64,000 bases of DNA from Streptosporangium becharense (lineage in GTDB: Bacteria; Actinomycetota; Actinomycetes; Streptosporangiales; Streptosporangiaceae): positions 1,736,001 through 1,800,000 of the forward strand of contig NZ_JACHMP010000001.1 in the NCBI RefSeq assembly GCF_014204985.1, read 5' to 3'. The position numbers were made by a program, and so were the translations under genes. The notes under the pieces were generated by a model that saw nothing but the letters and a program-made list of their open reading frames with translations, did not search any database and was not told the origin of the DNA. Shown here in pieces: positions 8,350 through 16,713 of the stretch. Position 1 is the stretch's first letter, and every line of letters begins with the position of its first letter.

Positions 8350-10917
8350 TCAGCCGTTCCGGGTGAAGATCATGAACTGCTTCTCGTACACCTGGGCCTT
8401 GGTGGTGGCCATCACCCGTTGCACCTTGCCCTTCAGGTCGAACACCACGGCCTCGTAGCCGGAGCCCTTCCGCCGCCAGCCGGCGATGTGCTTGTCGTCG
8501 TACCAGCCGATGAGCCGGTCGGTCTCGAACGGGATCCGGGCCTGCGCGGGGCCTTCGGAGGTGACCGACCAGACGCAGATCTCCTTCGTGGTCCCCTTGC
8601 AGTAGGTCACGATCGACGAGCCCGACGGTGAGACGTCGTAGCCCTCGACGGCGACGGGTGAGCCCACGTCGAGCAGAGTCTGGAGGATGGTGCCCTCCAG
8701 GTCGTAGAAGCGGATGCGCTGGGTCTTCTCGGTGAGCACCCAGCTACCGACCGCCCGGCCGTCGCTGCGCCAGAAGTAGGACCACTCGCTCGCGTCCGCC
8801 TGGTTGATCCGGACGAGCTTGGCCTTCTTCGCCGCGATGTCGATGACGGCGAAGCCGTACGGCTTGAATTCGTTCTCGCCGGCCGCCTCGGTGAGGGTGA
8901 CCAGACCGAACTTGCCGTCCGGCGACCACTGCGGCAGGCGCGGGAAGATCGGCGACTTGGTGATCCTGATCTTGCTCGCCGCACCGGTCTGCTGGTCGAC
9001 GACCGAGACGATCCAGTAACCGGCCGAGTCGAACTGCCTGTCGATGGCCAGCGCCTGGGTGTCGGCGACGTTGGGCACGTACTCGAAGTACTTGTCGTTC
9101 TTGGTGAACTGGTCCGTGCCGGGTTTGCGGATGTAGAGGGTCTCGCCGTTGTCGATGCTGTACGAGGTCAGCCGGATCGGGTCGAGGTCGCTCTCGTAGA
9201 ACGTGACCGCACCGCCGGGCAGCTTGATCTCGTTGCTCGCCGCGGGGACCGACGCGGCCTTGGGGGTCGGCGTCGCGGTGCCGGAGCTGTCGGACCCGCC
9301 CGCCCGGGTGTCCGACGAACCGCTGTTCAGCACCGCCACGACGCCCGCGATCACGAGGATGGTCGCGGCGACGCCGGCCGCGACGGCGAGCCACGGCCCG
9401 CGCTTCTTGACCGGCGCGGCCTGCGGCGGGTACGCCGGACCCCTCTGGACCCCCTGGTGCACCGCACTGGAGGGGAAGGTCGGGCCGTTGCCGTAGGTCT
9501 GGTGCGCGGGGCCGACCGGGTGCCCCTGCTGCGGCGGGAAGTTGCCGGTGACACCATGCCCCTGCTGCGGCGGGTAACCGGCGGTGGTGGCGTAACCACT
9601 CTGCGGCGGGAAGTTCCCCGTGGTGCCGTGACCGGGCTGCGGGGGATACCCGGCGGTGGCGTAACCACTCTGCGGCGGGAAGTTCCCGGTGGTGCCGTGA
9701 CCGGGCTGCGGCGGGAAGTTCCCGGTGACACCATGCCCCTGCTGCGGCGGGTAGCCGCGGGGGTCGGACTGCGAGGCGTATCCCGTCTGCCCGCCGCCGT
9801 GAGGGCCGAAACCGTCCGGCCGGGCGTAACCCTGCGGCCCGGTCTGCATCGGGTAGCCGCCGGTGCCGGGCTGCTGCGGGGGGCCGTACGGCTCGGCCGC
9901 GTGCGGATATCCGCCGGTGGACGCCCCGCCATACCAGGTGCGGTCGGCGACCTCTGGCGGGTTCGGGCTGAACGGCGCGCCGCCCGGCATGGTGCCGGGC
10001 GGGTATCCGCCCGGACCGGGACCGGTGTACTGGGCCGCCACAGCCGACCCCTCGGCGAGGATGCCCTGCGGCGCGGCCGGCAGCGCCGAACCGGTGCTCG
10101 CCCCGGTGGCGTGGCCGAGCAGCCGCATCAGCGCCTCGCCCGCGGTGGGCCGCTGGGCCGGATCCTTGGCCAGGCACTGCCCGACCAGCTCGCGCAGCGC
10201 CGGATCGGTGATGGCCGACAGGTCCGGGGTCAGGTTCATGATCCGGTTGAAGATGGCCGGCAGGCTGTCGGTGCCGAACGGCGGCGACCCGGTGGCCGCG
10301 AACACCATGGTGCAGCCCCAGGCGAACATGTCGGCCGGCGACCCGGCGTTCTTCCCCTCCAACTGCTCGGGGGTCATGTAGGCGGGCGTGCCGATCGCCA
10401 TCGCGGTCAGCGTCGAGGTGCGGTCCAGGGCCTTGGCGATACCGAAGTCGATCACGCGGGGGCCGTCGGGGGCCAGCAGCACATTGGTCGGCTTGAAGTC
10501 GCGGTGCACGATCTCGGCCTGGTGGATGGCCACCAGCGCGGTGACGGTGCCGATGGCCAGCCGGTGCAGCGCGGCGCCTTCACGCGGGCCCTCGCCGGTC
10601 ACCACCTCGTGCAGCGTCGGCCCGTCGATGAACTCGCTGACGATGTAGGGGCGTTCGTGCTCCACGCCGGTGTCGAGCACCGCGGCGGTGCAGAACGGGG
10701 AGACCCGCCGGGTGGTGCTGACCTCGCGGACGAAGCGTTCCATGGCCTCGGCGTCCTGGGTGAGGTCGGCGCGCAGCAGCTTGACCGCGACGCGGGCTCC
10801 GGTGGGGGACTCGCCGAGGTAGACCGTTCCCTGGCCGCCCTCGCCAAGCCGTGCGGTGAGACGGTACTCCCGTACGTACTCGGGATCCCCAGGTCGCAAG
10901 GACGCGAGGTCCGCCAT
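8350..10917 (-). CDS. Transmembrane Ser/Thr protein kinase with extracytoplasmic propeller-like domain
   Basis: Hanks-type kinase (855 aa). The cytoplasmic kinase domain covers about residues 18-280, with a glycine loop LGEGGQGTVYLG, K46, catalytic HRD 138-140 and DFG 157-159. A long Pro/Gln/Gly linker follows, with repeats such as GYPPQQGHGVTGNFPPQ. A single membrane helix lies near residues 506-530, and about 300 residues outside resemble a TolB/WD40-type beta propeller instead of PASTA repeats. ATG at 10917 has AAGGAGAG upstream and is preferred to starts further out. The outer domain presumably senses an unknown ligand. No phosphatase or obvious target adjoins it. Confidence 0.9.
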   Translation of the reverse strand: MADLASLRPGDPEYVREYRLTARLGEGGQGTVYLGESPTGARVAVKLLRADLTQDAEAMERFVREVSTTRRVSPFCTAAVLDTGVEHERPYIVSEFIDGPTLHEVVTGEGPREGAALHRLAIGTVTALVAIHQAEIVHRDFKPTNVLLAPDGPRVIDFGIAKALDRTSTLTAMAIGTPAYMTPEQLEGKNAGSPADMFAWGCTMVFAATGSPPFGTDSLPAIFNRIMNLTPDLSAITDPALRELVGQCLAKDPAQRPTAGEALMRLLGHATGASTGSALPAAPQGILAEGSAVAAQYTGPGPGGYPPGTMPGGAPFSPNPPEVADRTWYGGASTGGYPHAAEPYGPPQQPGTGGYPMQTGPQGYARPDGFGPHGGGQTGYASQSDPRGYPPQQGHGVTGNFPPQPGHGTTGNFPPQSGYATAGYPPQPGHGTTGNFPPQSGYATTAGYPPQQGHGVTGNFPPQQGHPVGPAHQTYGNGPTFPSSAVHQGVQRGPAYPPQAAPVKKRGPWLAVAAGVAATILVIAGVVAVLNSGSSDTRAGGSDSSGTATPTPKAASVPAASNEIKLPGGAVTFYESDLDPIRLTSYSIDNGETLYIRKPGTDQFTKNDKYFEYVPNVADTQALAIDRQFDSAGYWIVSVVDQQTGAASKIRITKSPIFPRLPQWSPDGKFGLVTLTEAAGENEFKPYGFAVIDIAAKKAKLVRINQADASEWSYFWRSDGRAVGSWVLTEKTQRIRFYDLEGTILQTLLDVGSPVAVEGYDVSPSGSSIVTYCKGTTKEICVWSVTSEGPAQARIPFETDRLIGWYDDKHIAGWRRKGSGYEAVVFDLKGKVQRVMATTKAQVYEKQFMIFTRNG
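9526..9765 (-). repeat. In-frame repeats in kinase linker
   Basis: Roughly 45-base units coding for GYPPQ(Q/P)GHG(V/T)TGNFPPQ-type peptides recur about five times. They expand the Pro/Gly/Gln juxtamembrane linker of the kinase and keep the reading frame, so copy number could vary without destroying the protein. Confidence 0.75.
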
Positions 10918-11498
10918 GACCACACCCTCTCCTTGATGGATTCCTGGGACCATTGTGAGGGCAAAGAATCACAGGACGTGCATGAACCGACAAGTCGGAC
11001 GGTCACAAAATGGCACATTCGACGGTTTTTCCCGCAGAAAGCCCCAGGTCAAAGATCAGATGAGCGGGAAACGGCACCACGGCCGCGCTTCGGACCGCCG
11101 CCTTCCACGCCCCGTACACCACCGGCCCATTTACATACGCGCCGCACCTGAATTGCGAAGAAGCCACCCGGGGAAGAAGCCCCCCGGCCGACCCCGTCCC
11201 ACCTGCCGGGAGCGGACTGCCGGGGGCGGAAATCCGGACACACAGCCGGACGCCGTCGACGGGAACCGGACGCGGGAATGGACGCCGTCGACGGGGAACC
11301 GGACGCATCGGCGACACCGGCGACGGGGGGCGGACGGCGGGGACACCGCACGACCCGGCAGGGGGAGAACGCACTGCGCGGCGTGACCCCGCGTGAGGAC
11401 GCGGGGTGAACGCCGTACCCCCGATCGGCCCTGAACCGGGCCTGTGCCGTGCGGCCCGGGTTCACTCCACGCCCCGGGCCTACGCGATGGCATCCGGA
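10918..11498. other. Intergenic region between kinase and pspA operon ends
   Basis: I see no convincing gene in these 581 bases. The right part holds a near-perfect 26-base direct repeat (11248-11272 and 11280-11306, core GACGCCGTCGACGGG), a hairpin ACCCCGCG/CGCGGGGT (11386-11407), and the imperfect hairpin listed separately at 11433-11463. The kinase promoter must lie at the left end, where the DNA is less GC-rich around 10945-11060. Confidence 0.7.
11433..11463 (-). terminator. Probable terminator of pspA-pspAA operon
   Basis: GAACCGGGCC at 11433-11442 pairs with GGCCCGGGTTC at 11453-11463 with one bulged base and a ten-base loop. It lies 36 bases past the last stop of the minus-strand pspA operon. 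Confidence 0.5.
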
Positions 11499-11777
11499 CT
11501 AACCGGGGATCAGCCCTTCGTCACCGAGCATCTCCCGCACCTCGTCCATCGAGGCGTCGGCCGGCGGCAGGATCAGCTCGGAGGACGCCAGGCTGTCGTC
11601 CGGCAGTGCCTTGCCCACGTGGCGCACCTTGTCGAGCAGGGCGTGCAGCCGCTCGCGGAAGGCCTCCTCCTCGCCCGCCTCGATGGCCGCCTCCAGCTCG
11701 CCGTCGAGGGCGTTCAGCACGTCGAGATCGTCCTGCCCGATCTCGACCTGCCCCTCCCCCATGATGCGGACGATCAC
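11499..11777 (-). CDS. PspA-associated protein PspAA
   Basis: Small acidic protein of 92 residues beginning MIVRIMGEGQVEIGQDD, the typical opening of the PspAA domain found next to PspA in actinobacteria. It is helical, Glu-rich and has no membrane segment. The GTG start at 11777 overlaps the pspA stop as GTGA, so the two are translationally coupled and probably made in fixed ratio. Function is inferred from association: a partner in the PspA membrane-stress response. The exact role is unknown. Confidence 0.85.
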   Translation of the reverse strand: MIVRIMGEGQVEIGQDDLDVLNALDGELEAAIEAGEEEAFRERLHALLDKVRHVGKALPDDSLASSELILPPADASMDEVREMLGDEGLIPG

Positions 11778-12610
11778 AGGCCCTCCCCTTGCTGACGGTA
11801 CTGCTGGGTGGGGTTCGACGGAGCCTGGTGCGGCTGCTGCTGGGGCTGCTGCTGCGGCTGCTGCTGAGGGTAGGCCGGACCGGGCTCGATGGCGCCCTGC
11901 GGCGCGGGCCCCTGGCCGAGCTCGGCCTTCATCCGGGCGATCTCCAGCTCGACGTCCCGGCCGCCGCCCATGCGGTCGAGCTCGGCCTGGATGTCGTCGC
12001 CGCGGTGCCCGCTGAAGTCGTCGAGCGCACCGCTGGCCAGCAGTTCGTCGATGGCACCCGCACGGGCCTGCATGGCGGCCGTCTTGTCTTCGGCGCGCTG
12101 GATCGCCAGGCCGACGTCACCCATCTCCTCGGAGATGCCGGAGAACGCCTCGTTGATCCGCGTCTGTGCCTCGGCCGCGGTGTAGGTCGCCTTGATCGTC
12201 TCCTTGCGGGTGCGGAAGGAGTCGACCTTGGCCTGCAAGCGGTGGGAGGCCGTGGTGAGCTTCTCCTCCTCGGCCTGCAGGTTGTCATGCTGTACGCGCA
12301 GGTCGGCGATCTGGGTCTGCAGTCCGCTCCGGCGGGTCAGGGCCTCTCGGGCGAGGTCCTCCCGGCCGACACCGAGCGCCTTGCGCCCCTGGTCCTCAAG
12401 CTTGCGCGACTGGGCCTCAAGCTGGTTGATCTGGAGCTCCACCCGCTTGCGCGAGGTGGCGACATCGGCCACGCCCCGACGTACCTTCTGCAACAGCTCC
12501 AGCTGACGCTGATAGGAGTAGTCAAGGGTTTCGCGAGGATCTTCCATCTTGTCCAACGCGTTGTTCGCCTTGGACCTGAAGATCAGCGAAAGTCTCTTCA
12601 TCACGCTCAT
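11774..12610 (-). CDS. pspA: Phage shock protein A (PspA/IM30 family)
   Basis: Membrane-binding, ESCRT-III-like protein that protects the cytoplasmic membrane under stress. The 278 residues start MSVMKRLSLIFRSKANNALD, an amphipathic helix, followed by the long coiled coil of the family up to about residue 220. A Gln/Pro-rich tail with PQQQPQQQPQQQ follows, as in many actinobacterial homologues. AAGGGGAC lies about eleven bases before ATG 12610; ATG 12601 is the alternative. It is the first gene of a two-gene operon with pspAA. No pspB, pspC or clgR-type gene is adjacent. Confidence 0.94.
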   Translation of the reverse strand: MSVMKRLSLIFRSKANNALDKMEDPRETLDYSYQRQLELLQKVRRGVADVATSRKRVELQINQLEAQSRKLEDQGRKALGVGREDLAREALTRRSGLQTQIADLRVQHDNLQAEEEKLTTASHRLQAKVDSFRTRKETIKATYTAAEAQTRINEAFSGISEEMGDVGLAIQRAEDKTAAMQARAGAIDELLASGALDDFSGHRGDDIQAELDRMGGGRDVELEIARMKAELGQGPAPQGAIEPGPAYPQQQPQQQPQQQPHQAPSNPTQQYRQQGEGL

Positions 12611-12745
12611 GCGCGTCGGCCGTCCCCTTCTTCACGTGCGCTTCGGACCACCCCGAGCGATTCCAGCCCCCGAAAAAGCGCCGGAGCCACCATAGGGTTC
12701 ACCCTACGCATAACGAGCGGGGGCGTCACTAAGTTGCACTCCCGG

Positions 12746-12757
12746 TAGGCTGACGCT
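12746..12757 (+). promoter_or_regulatory. Leaderless -10 box of DUF3043 gene
   Basis: TAGGCT stands six bases before the GTG at 12758, so the transcript should begin at the start codon. No ribosome site is present, in agreement with a leaderless mRNA. Confidence 0.6.
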
Positions 12758-13366
12758 GTGTTCCGACGTACCCAGACCACCGCGGACGACTCCCCCACCT
12801 CCGCTAACGATCCTAAGCCCGTGGGCAAGGGGCGTCCCACACCCAAGCGGCGGGACGCCGAGGGCCGTCGCCGTCAGCCGGTGAACGCCCCGCAGAACCG
12901 CAAGGAGGCCTACCGGCAGCTCCGCGAGCGCCAGGCCCAGGAGCGCGTCAAGGCGCGCGAGGGCATGCTCCGCGGCGACGAGCGCTACTTCCCGGCCCGC
13001 GACCGGGGGCCCGCCAGGAAGTTCGCACGCGACTGGGTCGACTCGCGCCGCATCGTCAGCCAGTACTTCCTGCCGTTCTCGATCCTCATCCTGCTGCTCA
13101 CCTGGATTCCCTTCCCGGTGCAGATCCGCGGCTACGTCTACCTGGCGGTCATCACGATCGGCTGGCCCGTCATGATGGTCGGCGTGCTGCTCACCTCGGT
13201 GTGGGTGTCGTGGAAGGTCAAGAAGCTCGTGGCCGAGAAGTTCCCCGGTGAGAACACCAGGGGCGTCGGCTTCTACGCGGCCATGCGCGCGCTGCAGATC
13301 CGTAAGCTGCGTTTCCCGCCCCCGGCCGTGCTCCCGGGAGGCAAGCCCGTCCCGCCGAAGAACTGA
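12758..13366 (+). CDS. DUF3043 integral membrane protein
   Basis: The 202-residue protein has a strongly basic N-terminal cytoplasmic half (lysine and arginine rich, with DAEGRRRQPVNAPQNRKEAY typical of DUF3043), then two hydrophobic helices near residues 105-125 and 128-155, and a basic tail. Function is unknown. The family is widespread in actinobacteria and lies next to pspA or the lipoylation block in several genomes, as here. The GTG start has a -10-like box six bases upstream and no ribosome site. Two hairpins follow the stop. Confidence 0.85.
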   Translation: MFRRTQTTADDSPTSANDPKPVGKGRPTPKRRDAEGRRRQPVNAPQNRKEAYRQLRERQAQERVKAREGMLRGDERYFPARDRGPARKFARDWVDSRRIVSQYFLPFSILILLLTWIPFPVQIRGYVYLAVITIGWPVMMVGVLLTSVWVSWKVKKLVAEKFPGENTRGVGFYAAMRALQIRKLRFPPPAVLPGGKPVPPKN

Positions 13367-13376
13367 GGCAGTCCAC

Positions 13377-13404
13377 CGGTCCCCGGAGCCTTTCCCGGGG
13401 ACCG
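13377..13404 (+). terminator. Terminator of DUF3043 gene
   Basis: CGGTCCCCGG (13377-13386) and CCGGGGACCG (13395-13404) form a perfect 10-bp stem with an eight-base loop eleven bases after the stop codon. Confidence 0.8.
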
Positions 13405-13417
13405 TGTGAGTTTCACC

Positions 13418-13455
13418 GAGACCCCGTCCCTCCTGTCACGGAGCGGCGGGGTCTC
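13418..13455. terminator. Second hairpin in convergent region
   Basis: GAGACCCCG (13418-13426) pairs with CGGGGTCTC (13447-13455) across a 20-base loop. It lies between the convergent DUF3043 and SMI1/KNR4-like genes and could serve either strand. Confidence 0.5.
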
Positions 13456-13558
13456 GTGCGTCCCGGAGACCGCGGTGATCGCCCGGCCCGTCCGGGACAG
13501 CGATGGCCGGCCCATGCCGCCAGGACGGCGTGGCCGGCCTGATGCGTCCGGACCGCGG

Positions 13559-15061
13559 TCAGGAGGCCCTGGTGAGGTCCCACCTGAGTTCGCCGCCGGT
13601 GGCGCCGGGCTTCCAGTCCCCCACCGGCCCGCCCGTCTCGAGGGCGTCGGCCGTCGCCTTCAGCAGGGCGTAATAGGAGCGGATCGGGGTCTCACCGGAC
13701 GTGAGGCTCATGACTCCCCCGTCGCGGCCCGCCCTCCCCACATCGCGCCTGAACGAGTCGATCACCAGGTGGCCGCCACTCCCGTCGGCACCGAACGGGA
13801 TCATCCGCCCGTGCCACCGTTCCCCGTGTGCTCCGTCTCCTGGCTGACCGTTCTTCACCTCGTCGTGCACCCCGCACAGCTGCCGCCAGGTGTCGCGGAT
13901 CCCGCGGACGCTCAGGTTCACCTTCCCCAGGAAGCCGAACCCACGAGCGGACGCGGTGGGGACCGCCCCGTCGTGACGGAGCAGCGAGGCGCGCAGATCA
14001 TCGGGGAAGCGCACACCCATCTGCGCCTCGGCGATCGCGATCGTCCGGGCCCTGCCGGGCCTGCCCAGGGTCCGGCGGCTCTCGGGGGCATTGACCCGCA
14101 GCCACCGCTCGATCCGCCGCCACTGCCGGTTCACCGCCCGGGTGACCTTCGGACTGACCGGCCGCACCCTCGGCGTGCCGACACGCGGATGACAGTACTC
14201 GTCACGGACCAGACCGGCCTCCACGGTGTCCCGGTTCGTCTCCGCGGTGCTCCGGGTCGGCTGCGGAGTGGAGCCGGCCACCCGCGTCCCCGCGTCCCCG
14301 AAGGGAGGCACGATCTCCAGCAGTTGGGTTCCGAAGATCAGCGCGCACACCCCCAGCCCGACCGCGCCCCAGCGGAGCACGCGACGCCGGACGGCCCGGC
14401 GTGAGGATCCCCGCGCCACGGTTCCGGCGACGTTCCCCGGGGCCGTGGAGGACTCAGAGGCCGTGGAGGACTCAGAGGCCGTGGAGGCGTCACGTTCGAG
14501 GGCACCGGCGGAAGCACCCGGGGCGGCGGAAGCCGGAACAGCCGCGACAGAAGCTGCGACGTCCGAGACGGGAACGTCGTCCGGCACGGTGAAGGCGGAA
14601 ACGGCCGGAACAGGGGGGGCGGTGTCCGGTGTGGAAGCCGGTGTCCACTCCGTCGCGGGCCGCCGCCGGGCATCGGTCCCGGCTGCCCCGCGGTTCACGG
14701 TCACGGCCCCGCGCTTGCCGGTCACGGCCCCGCGGTTCACGGTCATGGTCCTGCGGTTCGCAGTCCCCGTCCCGCGGCTCCCGGTCCCCGCTCCACCGGT
14801 CCCGGTCCTGCGGATCACGATCCTGCGCTCTCCGCCGGCCCTCACTCCGGAGATGCCACCGGCCCCGGTCGCGTTCCCCGCGCCGGTCGTGCTTGCGGTA
14901 CCGGTACCGGACCGGGGGACTGCCGACGGCCCCTCACCGGGTGAAGCCGTCCGGAGACCGTACGGCCGCCGGCGCAGGCGCGCGACGGCCACGACGATCG
15001 CCGCCGCCGCTACGGCGGCGAGCGTGAACCGGAACCAACGAGAGGTGATCAACCGCGACAC
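13559..15061 (-). CDS. Membrane-anchored SMI1/KNR4-like (SUKH) protein
   Basis: The 500-residue product has a first membrane helix near residues 8-28 (RFTLAAVAAAAIVVAVA) and a long low-complexity region rich in Thr, Gly, Ala and Arg with 21-base DNA repeats. A second helix follows (WGAVGLGVCALIFGTQLL, about residue 240), then a C-terminal domain of about 200 residues. Its IAEAQMGVRFPDDLRASLLRHDGA resembles the SMI1/KNR4 fold, where many members are toxin-immunity or scaffold proteins. No toxin gene is adjacent, so an immunity role is not supported by context. GTG at 15061 is preferred because TACTCT lies seven bases upstream; GTG at 15100 would overlap the divergent promoter. Confidence 0.7.
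   Translation of the reverse strand: MSRLITSRWFRFTLAAVAAAAIVVAVARLRRRPYGLRTASPGEGPSAVPRSGTGTASTTGAGNATGAGGISGVRAGGERRIVIRRTGTGGAGTGSRGTGTANRRTMTVNRGAVTGKRGAVTVNRGAAGTDARRRPATEWTPASTPDTAPPVPAVSAFTVPDDVPVSDVAASVAAVPASAAPGASAGALERDASTASESSTASESSTAPGNVAGTVARGSSRRAVRRRVLRWGAVGLGVCALIFGTQLLEIVPPFGDAGTRVAGSTPQPTRSTAETNRDTVEAGLVRDEYCHPRVGTPRVRPVSPKVTRAVNRQWRRIERWLRVNAPESRRTLGRPGRARTIAIAEAQMGVRFPDDLRASLLRHDGAVPTASARGFGFLGKVNLSVRGIRDTWRQLCGVHDEVKNGQPGDGAHGERWHGRMIPFGADGSGGHLVIDSFRRDVGRAGRDGGVMSLTSGETPIRSYYALLKATADALETGGPVGDWKPGATGGELRWDLTRAS
14442..14477 (-). repeat. 18-bp tandem repeat inside SMI1/KNR4-like gene
   Basis: GCCGTGGAGGACTCAGAG occurs twice head to tail and partly a third time from 14478. 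It codes for a Ser/Glu/Thr-rich hexapeptide repeat in the disordered linker. Confidence 0.85.
14700..14762 (-). repeat. 21-bp imperfect tandem repeats inside SMI1/KNR4-like gene
   Basis: Three consecutive 21-base units (14700-14720, 14721-14741, 14742-14762) share the pattern GTCACGGCCCCGCG plus seven variable bases, and weaker copies continue to about 14830. They encode a seven-residue basic repeat containing NRGAVT or KRGAVT. Confidence 0.8.
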
Positions 15062-15074
15062 GCCGGGCAGAGTA
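15062..15074 (-). promoter_or_regulatory. Leaderless -10 box of SMI1/KNR4-like gene
   Basis: On the minus strand TACTCT ends seven bases before the GTG at 15061. It shares a 55-base divergent region with the aldo/keto reductase promoter. Confidence 0.55.
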
Positions 15075-15104
15075 TCCCGAATCGGCCCACGCCATGGCAC
15101 CTAC

Positions 15105-15116
15105 TAGGGTCGAACC
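15105..15116 (+). promoter_or_regulatory. Leaderless -10 box of aldo/keto reductase
   Basis: TAGGGT stands exactly six bases before the ATG at 15117, and no ribosome site is present. Confidence 0.6.
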
Positions 15117-16115
15117 ATGGAATTCCGTCACCTTGGCCGCAGCGGTCTCATGGTCAGCGAGATCAGCTACGGCAACTGGATCACCCACGGTTCCCAGGTC
15201 GAGGAGGACGCCGCCAAAGAGTGCGTGCGGGCGGCGCTGGATGAGGGAATCACCACCTTCGACACCGCCGACGTGTACGCGGGCACCAAGGCGGAGGAGG
15301 TTCTCGGCCGCGCGCTGAAGGGGGTCCGCCGGGAGTCTCTGGAGATTTTCACCAAGGTCTACTGGCCGACCGGTCCCGGCCCCAACGACCGCGGCCTGTC
15401 ACGTAAGCACATCACCGAGTCCATCCACGGCTCCCTGCGGCGCCTGCAGACCGACTACGTCGACCTGTACCAGGCCCACCGCTTCGACCACGAGACACCG
15501 CTGGAGGAGACTCTCAAGACCTTCGACGATCTCGTACGGCAGGGCAAGGTCCTCTACGTCGGCGTCAGCGAGTGGAACGCCGAGCAGATCTCCCGGGCGT
15601 TGAAGATCGCCGACGAGATGGGGTTCGACCGCCTAGTCTCCAACCAGCCGCAGTACTCGATGCTGTGGCGGGTCATCGAGAGCCAGGTCGTGCCGCTCTG
15701 CCAGGAGGAGGGCGTCAGCCAGATCGTCTGGTCGCCGATCGCCCAGGGTGTGCTCACCGGTAAGTATCTGCCCGGTCAGCCCCCGCCCTCGGGTTCCCGG
15801 GCCACCGACCCCTCCGGGAGCGGCTTCATCTCCCGGATGCTCGACGACGACGTGCTCACCCGGGTCCAGGAGCTCAAGCCGATCGCCGACGAGCTCGGCC
15901 TGACCATGGCCCAGCTCGCCGTCGCCTGGGTGCTGCAGAACCCCAACGTGGCCTCGGCGATCATCGGAGCGAGCAGGCCCGAGCAGGTGCGCGACAACGT
16001 CAAGGCATCCGGTGTGAAGCTGGACGCCGAGGTGCTGAAGAGGATCGACGACATCCTCGACCCGGTCGTCGAGCGCGACCCGGCCAAGACCGTCAGCCCG
16101 CCGAAGCGCCCCTGA
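15117..16115 (+). CDS. Aldo/keto reductase (Kv-beta-like)
   Basis: NADPH-dependent oxidoreductase with a TIM-barrel fold, 332 residues. The catalytic tetrad is visible as D49, Y54, K80 and H121 (TFDTADVYAG, EIFTKVYW, YQAHRFDH). The C-terminal IIGASRPEQV loop binds the cofactor phosphate. The sequence resembles the voltage-gated potassium channel beta-subunit/YghZ branch of the superfamily, which reduces aldehydes such as methylglyoxal, but the physiological substrate is not evident. It is divergent from the SMI1/KNR4-like gene and stands alone on its strand. Confidence 0.93.
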   Translation: MEFRHLGRSGLMVSEISYGNWITHGSQVEEDAAKECVRAALDEGITTFDTADVYAGTKAEEVLGRALKGVRRESLEIFTKVYWPTGPGPNDRGLSRKHITESIHGSLRRLQTDYVDLYQAHRFDHETPLEETLKTFDDLVRQGKVLYVGVSEWNAEQISRALKIADEMGFDRLVSNQPQYSMLWRVIESQVVPLCQEEGVSQIVWSPIAQGVLTGKYLPGQPPPSGSRATDPSGSGFISRMLDDDVLTRVQELKPIADELGLTMAQLAVAWVLQNPNVASAIIGASRPEQVRDNVKASGVKLDAEVLKRIDDILDPVVERDPAKTVSPPKRP

Positions 16116-16134
16116 CCTCCGCCTTCGGCGCCGA

Positions 16135-16282
16135 GACGGCCGCCCGGCCGCGGGGTCCGCAGACGGCCACCCGGCTACGGGAGCCGCCGGACGAGCGACC
16201 GGCCGCAGGGTCCCTCGGATCACGGGACGGTCGCCCGGCCGCGGAGGCCGTCGGATCACGGGACGGCCACCGGGTCGTCACC
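16135..16282. repeat. Imperfect tandem repeats after aldo/keto reductase
   Basis: Four to five degenerate units of about 27-36 bases, each containing GACGG(C/T)CGCCCGGCCGCGG or a close variant, and two with GGATCACGGGACGG. No open frame here looks coding. It fills the convergent gap before the 68-residue gene. Confidence 0.7.
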
Positions 16283-16314
16283 CGGCGGCCGTCACCGGCA
16301 GGGCCGGGAGGATG

Positions 16315-16521
16315 TCACTCCGCGCGCAGCGACATGCTCTCGTACTCGACGCGGTCGCCCTCCAGCAGGGTGACCGCGTCGACTCCGGCGGCCAGCAGTT
16401 CCCGCCAGCTCTCACCGAGCCACGACTCGGCGTCGGCCTGGCTCGGGAACGTGTCCGACGGCGAGACACCATCGGTGACCTCGCCGCCGTTCGCGTTTTC
16501 GTAACGCCAGTGCCACGTCAT
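16315..16521 (-). CDS. Small conserved acidic protein, unknown function
   Basis: A 68-residue protein beginning MTWHWRYENANGGEV, with AAAGGAG eight bases before the ATG, so translation is well supported. It is acidic, has no signal peptide or membrane segment, and holds a pattern of tryptophans (W3, W5, W34, W39). Similar small proteins annotated only as hypothetical occur in many actinobacteria. It stands alone between the aldo/keto reductase and cobU. No function can be assigned. Confidence 0.75.
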   Translation of the reverse strand: MTWHWRYENANGGEVTDGVSPSDTFPSQADAESWLGESWRELLAAGVDAVTLLEGDRVEYESMSLRAE

Positions 16522-16701
16522 GCCATGCGCTCCTTTCGCGGGTCCTGCCGGTGCCCCTCGACAGCTCAGCGAACCCTACCTCTCCGAGGCGGCCGAGGAC
16601 GGTGAAGGGAGGCCGTTCGCCCGGACCCGCCGCGCCGCCGGACGCGTGAGGATCCTGCGTGACCTTCGGACAGGCCCGTCCGGCCGTCCCGCCGCCCGGC
16701 G

Positions 16702-16713
16702 TACGCTGCCGGG
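16702..16713 (+). promoter_or_regulatory. Leaderless -10 box of cobU
   Basis: TACGCT lies six bases before GTG 16714; no ribosome site is seen. No cobalamin riboswitch fold could be recognised in the roughly 190 bases upstream. Confidence 0.55.

Noticed and set aside
16522..16713. Cobalamin riboswitch before cobU
   Set aside because: No B12-box or characteristic conserved core could be recognised, and the -10 box sits on the start codon, leaving no leader RNA.
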